Assembly (NCBI RefSeq): GCF_002157855.1
Contig: NZ_CP020880.1
Coordinates: forward strand, 3,100,001-3,164,000
DNA length: 64,000 nt
Reading direction: 5' to 3'
Source of the DNA: Sutcliffiella horikoshii
GTDB lineage: Bacteria; Bacillota; Bacilli; Bacillales; Bacillaceae_I
Shown: piece by piece, positions 58,161 through 64,000 of the stretch
Layout of the letters: every line of letters begins with the position of its first letter
How positions within the stretch are numbered: position 1 is the stretch's first letter
The notes under the pieces: generated by a model
What the model was told of the DNA's origin: nothing
Databases searched by the model: none
Seen by the model: the letters and a program-made list of their open reading frames with translations, nothing else
Position numbers and translations under genes: made by a program

Positions 58161-58280
58161 TTTTATTGATATATCGTGATTTTTCTTGATATATTTCATT
58201 TTTTCTTGATATATTTCATTTTTTCTCGATATAATCCAAATTTTATCGATAAATTGAGATTTTTCTCGATATCCCCACAC
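58161..58280. repeat. 20-bp period array between trxA and uvrC
   Basis: Six units of exactly 20 bp start at 58161, 58181, 58201, 58221, 58241 and 58261, each TTTT[C/A]T[T/C]GAT followed by ATA-rich 10 bp; units 2 and 3 are identical. No gene. Confidence 0.9.
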
Positions 58281-58308
58281 TCATTCGCCTATCTATACCT
58301 CAAAACAC

Positions 58309-58338
58309 GCAAAAAGCCCGGTCACAGGACCGGGCTTT
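58309..58338 (-). terminator. Terminator after trxA
   Basis: AAAGCCCGGTC and GACCGGGCTTT arms with T-run on the minus strand. Confidence 0.92.
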
Positions 58339-58350
58339 CCCCAAAACGCA

Positions 58351-58665
58351 TTAAGCGTGCTTGTTTAATAATTCAGCCAAAGCTTCTTTCGGTTGGAAAC
58401 CTACTGCTTTGTCTACTACTTCACCGTTTTTGATAACAAGTAAAGTCGGGATGCTCATAACGCCGAATTTTCCAGCAGTTTCTTGGTTCTCATCCACATC
58501 AACTTTTACGATTTTCACTTTGTCACCCATGTCTTGATCTAATTCTTCAAGAACTGGAGCGATCATTTTACAAGGTCCGCACCATGGCGCCCAGAAATCT
58601 GCAAGAACTAGGCCTTCCCCAGTTTCTTGTGTAAAGTTTTGGTCAGTTGCATTTGTAATTGCCAT
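58351..58665 (-). CDS. trxA: Thioredoxin TrxA
   Basis: 104 residues. Active site [10 protein letters not shown] (about residue 28) and the cis-proline loop VMSIPTLLV. General dithiol reductant in the cytoplasm. ATG with AGGAGGA upstream. An extended -10 (TGCTATACT, 58771-58766) lies about 100 bp upstream. Single-gene unit. Confidence 0.97.
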   Translation of the reverse strand: MAITNATDQNFTQETGEGLVLADFWAPWCGPCKMIAPVLEELDQDMGDKVKIVKVDVDENQETAGKFGVMSIPTLLVIKNGEVVDKAVGFQPKEALAELLNKHA

Positions 58666-58860
58666 AATAAATTCCTCCTAAGCCTTTTATCTCACAGTTA
58701 ACAATATATGCTGTTAATGTGTTCTCTGACAGATGGAAAATCTTTCAGAGTTTTACTATAGCTAAAGTATAGCATTTACCACATAGTGTTGCTAATTATA
58801 TGCTTCGTTATAGGTTTACCCGTTTTCGGCCATTTTATTTCATGCTAGTATCCCTCGGTA

Positions 58861-59285
58861 TACCGCTGGTGATTTCCGCACTGGGCTTCGCTTTCCTAGG
58901 GGCGCTGCTGGAGCCTCCTCGCTTCGCTTTTGGCCACTGAAAAAGTCTTTGATGTTAGATTTTTTTAAGACACCGCTATTAATTTCCGCAAACGGCTTCG
59001 CTTTCACGGGGCGACCTTGAGCCTCCTCGGGCTACGCCCTGCGGGGTCTCAACATTGTCGCTACTCCCCCGTAGGAGTCTTCGCCTATTGCTCCAATCAA
59101 CAGCTATAAATTATCCAAAAGATAGGTTACTTGGTTTTTCAGTGGCCTCCAACGCTTCAGGGGTCTCCACCTAGCGCTATCTCCCTCAGGACAAGGAAGG
59201 CTTCGGCAGCAATACATCGCACGAAGAAAATGCGGTAGGATTTTCGAGGAGTCTTCGCCCTGTGCTCCAATCACCAGCTAGGTTC
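58861..59285 (+). repeat. Dispersed long-palindrome repeat, copy 6 (outer, split by an inserted element)
   Basis: Left part 58861-58930 (CGCTGGTGATTTCCGCACTG through GAGCCTCCTCGCTTCGCT), right part 59148-59285 (GGGGTCTCCACC through GCTCCAATCACC). The right part carries the 67-bp module also seen at 50008. The two parts are interrupted by the element at 58931-59147. Confidence 0.75.
58931..59147 (+). mobile_element. Small inserted element with 13-bp terminal inverted repeats, carrying a repeat copy
   Basis: 217 bp bounded by GGCCACTGAAAAA and TTTTTCAGTGGCC. It contains another copy of the dispersed repeat (58953-59107). No transposase frame inside, so it is a non-autonomous (MITE-like) element or a remnant. 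The end sequence resembles ends of IS1182-type elements, but this was not compared with a database. Confidence 0.65.
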
Positions 59286-59291
59286 CTCTTC

Positions 59292-59325
59292 ATCAAAACA
59301 GCCAAGCACACAAGTGCCTGGCTGT
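59292..59325 (-). terminator. Terminator after etfA
   Basis: Minus-strand ACAGCCAGGCAC and GTGCTTGGCTGT arms then TTTTGATG. Confidence 0.8.
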
Positions 59326-59334
59326 GATTTGGAC

Positions 59335-60312
59335 TTAGTTTGTCACCAATAGCTTTTTGAATTCAGCTGTTAGCATTGGTACTACTTCGAACAGGTCACC
59401 GACGATACCGTAGTCAGCTACTTTGAAGATGTTTGCTTCTGGGTCTTTGTTGATTGCAACGATTACTTTGGAGTTGGACATTCCGGCAAGATGCTGGATA
59501 GCTCCGGAAATACCGCATGCAATGTAAAGGTCAGGTGTTACTACTTTGCCTGTTTGACCGATTTGCAAGGAGTAATCGCAATAGTCTGCGTCACACGCTC
59601 CACGGGAAGCACCGACTGCAGCCCCAAGTACGTCTGCCAATTCTTTTAATGGCTCGAAACCATCTTCAGATTTCACACCACGGCCGCCAGCTACCACTAC
59701 TTTCGCTTCGGAAAGATCTACACCTTCCGTAGCTTTGCGAACTACTTCTTTAATGATGGTGCGAAGATCTTTTACATCCACATCAAGGGATGATACGTCA
59801 CCTGAACGTGACTCATCTTTTTCAAGAGATGCGATGTTGTTTGGACGTACTGTTGCAAAGATTACGCCATCTGTTACGATTTTCTTTTCAAATGCTTTAC
59901 CAGAGTAGATTGGTCTTGTGAATACAAGGTTTCCACCAACCTCTTCCACTTCTGTCGCATCGGAAATCAATCCGGAGTTCAATTTGGATGCCAGTTTAGG
60001 AGATAAGTCTTTTCCTAAAGCTGTATGGCCAAAAATAATTCCTTCTGGGCTTTCGGATTCAATAACTGCCATTAATGCTTGGGAGTAACCATCAGATGTG
60101 TACGCTTTCAAGTTTGCGTGTTCAATTGTGACAACGCGGTCTGCACCATAAGCGATTAACTCTTGAGCTAGGGAACCTACGCCTTCCCCAACTAGTACAG
60201 AAACTACTTCTCCACCTTCTGCTACTGTTTTTCCTGCTGCAATTGCTTCAAATGATACATTACGCAATGCGGAATCACGCACTTCTGCTAATGTTAATAC
60301 TTTTCTTGCCAT
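59335..60312 (-). CDS. etfA: Electron transfer flavoprotein alpha subunit EtfA
   Basis: 325 residues. The C-terminal domain binds FAD: VVAGGRGVKSEDGFEPL, GAAVGASRGACDADYCDYSLQIGQTGKVVTPDLYIACGISGAIQH split over about residues 215-275, and NKDPEANIFKVADYGIVGDLF. Together with EtfB it takes electrons from acyl-CoA dehydrogenases. It lies downstream of etfB with a repeat in the 196-bp gap. Normal length. Confidence 0.96.
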   Translation of the reverse strand: MARKVLTLAEVRDSALRNVSFEAIAAGKTVAEGGEVVSVLVGEGVGSLAQELIAYGADRVVTIEHANLKAYTSDGYSQALMAVIESESPEGIIFGHTALGKDLSPKLASKLNSGLISDATEVEEVGGNLVFTRPIYSGKAFEKKIVTDGVIFATVRPNNIASLEKDESRSGDVSSLDVDVKDLRTIIKEVVRKATEGVDLSEAKVVVAGGRGVKSEDGFEPLKELADVLGAAVGASRGACDADYCDYSLQIGQTGKVVTPDLYIACGISGAIQHLAGMSNSKVIVAINKDPEANIFKVADYGIVGDLFEVVPMLTAEFKKLLVTN

Positions 60313-60356
60313 GTTTGTCTCCTCCTGTCCATGTATCTATCTAAAAAATCTTCTTA

Positions 60357-60490
60357 ACAACGCTTTTTGATTTCCGCAGCTGGCTTCGCTTTCCGTGGGG
60401 CACTTGGTGAACCTCCTCCGCAAGCCTGCGGGGTCTCACCTAAGCGCTACCTCCCGCCGGAGTCTACGCCATCTGCTCCAATCAAACGAT
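60357..60490 (+). repeat. Dispersed long-palindrome repeat, copy 7 (between etfB and etfA)
   Basis: Starts TTTTTGATTTCCGCAGCTGG, core GCTTTCCGTGGGGCACTTGG, end GCTCCAATCAAAC. Located inside the etfB-etfA unit. Confidence 0.8.
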
Positions 60491-60508
60491 AAATGTTTAT
60501 ATGACGTA

Positions 60509-61282
60509 TTAAATTACTTTCGCTTCGTTTCTTAGTGCGGAAACTAGTTCTTTAACTTGTGCATCTAGTTCCCCTTGAAGCACGCGACCTGCTTCTTTTT
60601 TCGGTGGAAGATAGATTTCCAACGTTTTTGTTTTTGCTTCTACATCGTCCTCATCAAGATCTAAATCATCTAGTTCTAGTTCTTCAAGAGGCTTTTTCTT
60701 TGCCTTCATGATCCCCGGAAGAGATGGATAGCGCGGGTCGTTCAAACCTTGTTGAGCTGTTACAAGCAATGGAAGGGTTGTTTCAATAACTTCAGAATCA
60801 CCTTCTACATCGCGCACGATAGTAGCTTTTCCGCCTTCGATTTCTAGTTTCGTGATAGTTGTAACGTAAGGAATATCCAATAGTTCCGCTACACGTGGTC
60901 CAACTTGACCAGAACCGCCGTCAATTGCAACATTACCGCCGATAATCAAGTCTGCATCTTTATCTTTTAAGAATTCTGCCAAAATTTTTGCCGTAGTAAA
61001 TTGATCTCCATTTTCCACATCATCTTCTGTATTGATTAATACCGCTTTGTCAGCACCCATCGCAAGCGCCGTACGAAGTTCTTTTTCTGCTTCTTCAGAA
61101 CCAACTGTTACCACTGTTACTTCTCCGCCATGCGTGTCTCTTACTTGAATTGCTTCCTCTACCGCATATTCGTCGTATGGGTTGATAATGAATTCTGCAC
61201 CATCTTCATTTATGCTGCCATTTGAAACCGTTAGTCTTTCCTCCGTATCAAATGTTCTTTTTAATAAAACAAAAATATTCAT
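60509..61282 (-). CDS. etfB: Electron transfer flavoprotein beta subunit EtfB
   Basis: 257 residues. VLLKRTFDTEERL at the start, the AMP-binding part with ALAMGADKAVLIN and DLIIGGNVAIDGGSGQVGPRVAELLDIPYVT (about residues 110-140). ATG at 61282 with AGGAGG 7 nt upstream; the GTG just before it is less well spaced. Partner of EtfA. Part of the fadB/fadR fatty acid degradation block, 66 bp after fadB. Confidence 0.95.
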   Translation of the reverse strand: MNIFVLLKRTFDTEERLTVSNGSINEDGAEFIINPYDEYAVEEAIQVRDTHGGEVTVVTVGSEEAEKELRTALAMGADKAVLINTEDDVENGDQFTTAKILAEFLKDKDADLIIGGNVAIDGGSGQVGPRVAELLDIPYVTTITKLEIEGGKATIVRDVEGDSEVIETTLPLLVTAQQGLNDPRYPSLPGIMKAKKKPLEELELDDLDLDEDDVEAKTKTLEIYLPPKKEAGRVLQGELDAQVKELVSALRNEAKVI

Positions 61283-61347
61283 CACAGTACCTCCTGTTTA
61301 AACATTATTTTTATTAGTAATATTCAGATTTTATATTATAAAAAAAA

Positions 61348-62121
61348 TTACTTCCCTTTAAATTCAGGAGCTCTTTTTTCCATAAACGCTGTAATACCTT
61401 CCTTGCCATCTTCTGATGTGAAGACCTTACCAAATAATTGTGCCTCTCTGTTTACGCCTTGATAAAATTCTTCATGTTTAGCAAAGCGGGACAATTCAAT
61501 AACAGAAGCAACCGATATTGGTCCTTTTTGTGCAATTTTTTTCGCCATCTTCAAAGCTTCATCCATTAAAACTTCTTCATCGACGGCTTTATTCGCAAGT
61601 CCCCACTGAACGGCTTCTTCCCCAGTCAATGTGTCGCTTGTGAAAAGCATTTCAAATGCCTTTGCGGAGCCAACCAGTTTCGGCAGGCGCTGCGTTCCGG
61701 CAAAACCAGGTATTAATCCTAGTTGCAGTTCCGGTAGGCCTAATTTAGCTGTTTTGGTCACCAAACGGATATGACAACCCATTGCAAGCTCAAGGCCTCC
61801 ACCTAAGGCTGCACCGTGTATTGCTGCGATGATCGGTTTTGGGAAGTTCTCCATTCTTTCAAACAGATCTTGACCAAATTTCGCAAGTTCGGCAAATTCT
61901 TCCCCAGTTTCCACCGTGGTGAACTCTTTAATATCCGCACCCGCAGAGAAAAATCTCCCTTCCCCGTGAAGCAGGACTACTCTTACATCTTCTTGCTTTT
62001 CCAGGTCATCCATCAATAATGAAAGCTCTTTCAAAACTACGGATGACAAAGCATTCGCCGGGGCTTTGTTGATGGTGATGAGAGCAATTCGATCTTCTAC
62101 TTTCATTTGCAAGAATTCCAT
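61348..62121 (-). CDS. fadB: Enoyl-CoA hydratase FadB (YsiB)
   Basis: 257 residues of the crotonase fold. [15 protein letters not shown] and [20 protein letters not shown] form the CoA pocket and oxyanion hole, [18 protein letters not shown] and [22 protein letters not shown] carry the catalytic glutamates (about residue 105 and 133). Hydrates enoyl-CoA in beta-oxidation. It lies between fadR and etfB, as in B. subtilis. Confidence 0.94.
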   Translation of the reverse strand: MEFLQMKVEDRIALITINKAPANALSSVVLKELSLLMDDLEKQEDVRVVLLHGEGRFFSAGADIKEFTTVETGEEFAELAKFGQDLFERMENFPKPIIAAIHGAALGGGLELAMGCHIRLVTKTAKLGLPELQLGLIPGFAGTQRLPKLVGSAKAFEMLFTSDTLTGEEAVQWGLANKAVDEEVLMDEALKMAKKIAQKGPISVASVIELSRFAKHEEFYQGVNREAQLFGKVFTSEDGKEGITAFMEKRAPEFKGK

Positions 62122-62155
62122 TATTAAACCCTCCTTATGTAAAACGGAGAACTAC

Positions 62156-62743
62156 TTAAGGGGTAGCTCCAAACCCTTTGATTAATAATTCGTGTACTCT
62201 TGGTGCAATGGATGTTAGGTCATACTTTTGGTCATTCATAACCCACGTGGTGATTGTTTCATCAATCGTACCGAATACCATTTGCCTTGCAAGGCGGACA
62301 TCTAAGTCGGAACGAAGCTCACCATTCTGGGTACCAGCCAGTAAAATTTCATCCACAACATGTAGATACCCTTTTAGCACCTCGTTAATCTTTAAACGGA
62401 GCTCTAAATTGGATTGCCTTAATTCCAACTGCGTAACGATGGCAAGATGGTGGTCTTCAGCAAGCATGGAAAAGTGTTTTTCTATCAACGTTAATAATTT
62501 CTCTGTTGATGTCGATTTTCCTGCAATTTCTTGGCGAATCTTTTCGACGAAGAGTCCCATTTTTTCCTGAAACAGTGAAATAAGAATGTCTTCCTTATTT
62601 TTAAAATAAAGATAGATGGTCCCGTCTGCTACTCCGGCTTGTTTGGCGATCTTGGAAACCTGTGCCTGGTGGTAGCCGTTTTCTGCTATGACGATTACTG
62701 CAGCATCTATTATTTGTTTATATTTAGGCTTTTGTTGTTTCAA
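62156..62743 (-). CDS. fadR: TetR-family fatty acid degradation regulator FadR (YsiA)
   Basis: 195 residues. N-terminal TetR helix-turn-helix (KQIIDAAVIVIAENGYHQAQ, KQAGVADGTIYLYFKNKEDIL), C-terminal ligand domain that in B. subtilis FadR binds long-chain acyl-CoA and releases DNA. Its own promoter contains a perfect operator palindrome at 62766-62783, so autoregulation is likely. It is 34 bp ahead of fadB. Confidence 0.95.
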   Translation of the reverse strand: MKQQKPKYKQIIDAAVIVIAENGYHQAQVSKIAKQAGVADGTIYLYFKNKEDILISLFQEKMGLFVEKIRQEIAGKSTSTEKLLTLIEKHFSMLAEDHHLAIVTQLELRQSNLELRLKINEVLKGYLHVVDEILLAGTQNGELRSDLDVRLARQMVFGTIDETITTWVMNDQKYDLTSIAPRVHELLIKGFGATP

Positions 62744-62765
62744 GCTTTTCGCTCCTTTTTGAAAA

Positions 62766-62783
62766 TGAATGAATAATCATTCA
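62766..62783. promoter_or_regulatory. FadR operator
   Basis: TGAATGAATAATCATTCA, a perfect match to the FadR box TGAATGAMTANTCATTCA, placed just after the -10 of the fadR promoter, where binding would block transcription. Confidence 0.93.
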
Positions 62784-62790
62784 TATTTTC

Positions 62791-62819
62791 ATGATACTGT
62801 ACCCTGAATGAACTGTCAA
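62791..62819 (-). promoter_or_regulatory. Sigma-A type promoter of fadR
   Basis: Minus-strand TTGACA (62819-62814), 17-nt spacer and TATCAT (62796-62791), about 50 bp before the fadR start. Confidence 0.85.
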
Positions 62820-62855
62820 TCATTATCTTATCATAATTTTAATGATCGTTACTAT

Positions 62856-62896
62856 ACAAAAAAAGAGAGAGAGGCTACTTTCTTCTCCCTCTCTTT
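62856..62896 (-). terminator. Terminator after lcfA
   Basis: Minus-strand AAAGAGAGGG and CTCTCTCTTT arms followed by TTTTTTTG. Confidence 0.8.
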
Positions 62897-62901
62897 AACT
62901 A

Positions 62902-64000
62902 TCACTTCGCTATTTTTTGCTTTTCTTCTTCCACCAATGCTCTTCTGAGGATTTTTCCTACGGCGGTTTTTGGAAGTTCATCTCTGAACTCGTAGTATCT
63001 TGGGACCTTGTAGGCAGCAAGATGTTTACGGGTATATTGGTCCAATTCTTCTTCTGTCAGCTTGGATCCGGCCTTTTTCACGATATAGGCTTTAACGGTT
63101 TCGCCACGGTAAGCATCTGGAATTCCTGCGACTACAACTTCTTGAATTTCTTCGTGTTCATATAATACTTCCTCAATCTCTCGAGGGTAAATATTAAATC
63201 CACCGGCAATAATCATATCCTTTTTACGATCCACTACGTAAAAATAACCGCGTTCATCCATATAACCTAAATCGCCGGTTAGGAGCCAGCCATCTTTTAA
63301 AACAGCTTCAGTCTCTTCTTTACGATTCCAATATCCTTTCATGATTTGTGGACCTCTTACCGCAATTTCTCCAATTTCACCAGTCGGAGCCAGTTCACCA
63401 TTTTCCATGGAAAGTATGACGGATTCTGTATTTGGCCAAGGTATCCCGATACTTCCTGACACTCTTTCATCCCAAAGGAAATTGGCATGTGTTACAGGAG
63501 AGGCTTCTGAGAGTCCATATCCTTCCACCAGTTTTCCTCCTGTTACACGTTCAAACTGCTCTTGCACCTCAACAGGAAGTGCAGCAGATCCACTGATACA
63601 AGAATCTATGGAAGATAAATCATACTTTTTAATATCAGGATGATTTAAAAGGGCGATATAGATGGTCGGTGCCCCAGGAAATAAGGTTGGCTTTTCCTTT
63701 TGAATGGCTTTCAATGTGGTTTCAGGGTCAAACTTGGGTAAAAGGACCATTTCAAATGCCTGCATGATAGAAAGGTTCATTACCGCCGTCATCCCGTATA
63801 CATGGAAGAACGGAAGAATACCAATCACCTTTTCCTGTGCCTTTTTGCATTTATACATCCATTTCACACTCATCATTGTGTTAGAAACAAGATTCATGTG
63901 TGTCAACATAACCCCTTTAGGAAAGCCTGTTGTGCCTCCAGTATATTGTAGCAACGCAAGATCTTCGTTAGGGTTGATCGCTACATCAATGGTTTGTGCT
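62902..64000 (-). CDS. lcfA: Long-chain fatty acid-CoA ligase LcfA, C-terminal part (cut by window end)
   Basis: 366 residues are visible; the N-terminal third lies beyond 64000 and the frame is open to the edge. The AMP-binding signature LQYTGGTTGFPKGVMLTH, GYGLSEASPV, DGWLLTGDLGYMDERGYFYVVDRKKDMI and the C-terminal catalytic lysine in PKTAVGKILRR are intact. Activates fatty acids for beta-oxidation; order lcfA-fadR-fadB-etfB-etfA as in B. subtilis. A TTG at 63954 is not a real start, being inside the AMP-binding motif. Confidence 0.95.
   Translation of the reverse strand, partial: AQTIDVAINPNEDLALLQYTGGTTGFPKGVMLTHMNLVSNTMMSVKWMYKCKKAQEKVIGILPFFHVYGMTAVMNLSIMQAFEMVLLPKFDPETTLKAIQKEKPTLFPGAPTIYIALLNHPDIKKYDLSSIDSCISGSAALPVEVQEQFERVTGGKLVEGYGLSEASPVTHANFLWDERVSGSIGIPWPNTESVILSMENGELAPTGEIGEIAVRGPQIMKGYWNRKEETEAVLKDGWLLTGDLGYMDERGYFYVVDRKKDMIIAGGFNIYPREIEEVLYEHEEIQEVVVAGIPDAYRGETVKAYIVKKAGSKLTEEELDQYTRKHLAAYKVPRYYEFRDELPKTAVGKILRRALVEEEKQKIAK

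Noticed and set aside
58161-58280. The short-period arrays as CRISPR
   Set aside because: The units are contiguous or drift as a whole, without constant repeats separated by unique spacers of fixed length, and no cas gene is near.

Overview
The window is chromosomal DNA of an endospore-forming, low-to-moderate GC Gram-positive of the family Bacillaceae. The evidence is its gene content and order. spoVID-ysxE, hemAXCDBL, engB-lonA-lonB-clpX-tig, ysnB-ysnA-rph-gerM-racE-ysmB-gerE-ysmA, sdhCAB, yslB-lysC-uvrC-trxA and etfAB-fadB-fadR-lcfA follow the order known from Bacillus subtilis, mostly on the minus strand. It is not B. subtilis itself: a type IV pilus locus, an ECF sigma pair, a hemAT gene, an ABC transporter, an AlaX-type editing enzyme, a tubby-like gene and several repeat families interrupt the shared order.

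Left part (1-8.8 kb): the end of a type IV pilus locus (pilT fragment, pilB, a VanW/G5 surface protein, a small membrane protein), a SigM-like ECF sigma factor with its membrane anti-sigma factor behind a recognisable ECF-type promoter, a membrane GAF-GGDEF cyclase gene and folC.

8.9-14.6 kb: a compact five-gene plus-strand operon sits between folC and valS, which are adjacent in B. subtilis. It encodes a protein that I do not recognise, with barrel-like repeats and two C-terminal membrane helices, an N-formylglutamate-amidohydrolase-like enzyme, two RimK-like ATP-grasp ligases and a FolC/Mur-ligase paralogue with an altered signature. The last four genes overlap each other. This is the best candidate for an undescribed system: probably ATP-dependent assembly, and trimming, of an amino-acid-containing product.

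14.9-28.9 kb: valS with a T-box leader, a 62-residue small protein, hemAT, the spore coat genes ysxE and spoVID (with a sigma-E-type promoter), and the tetrapyrrole operon hemA-hemX-hemC-hemD-hemB-hemL. 29-33.8 kb: a small membrane protein, a polar amino acid ABC transporter with an internal terminator between the binding-protein and permease genes, and an AlaX-type tRNA-editing protein. 33.8-43.6 kb: GTPase EngB, the proteases LonA, LonB and ClpX, trigger factor and a TPR protein. 43.9-50 kb: tRNA-Arg, a duplicated half-tRNA, and the ysnB-to-ysmA block with germination genes. 50.3-58.7 kb: succinate dehydrogenase, yslB, lysC under a lysine riboswitch, uvrC and trxA. 59.3-64 kb: electron transfer flavoprotein, enoyl-CoA hydratase, FadR with a perfect 18-bp operator at its own promoter, and the 3' part of lcfA, cut by the window end.

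Two kinds of non-coding repeats stand out. One is a dispersed family of about 130-bp imperfect palindromes (eight copies, one split by a small element with 13-bp terminal inverted repeats). The other is a set of intergenic short-period arrays with exact periods of 20, 21 and 52 bp. All calls were made by reading the sequence; no database search or folding program was run.
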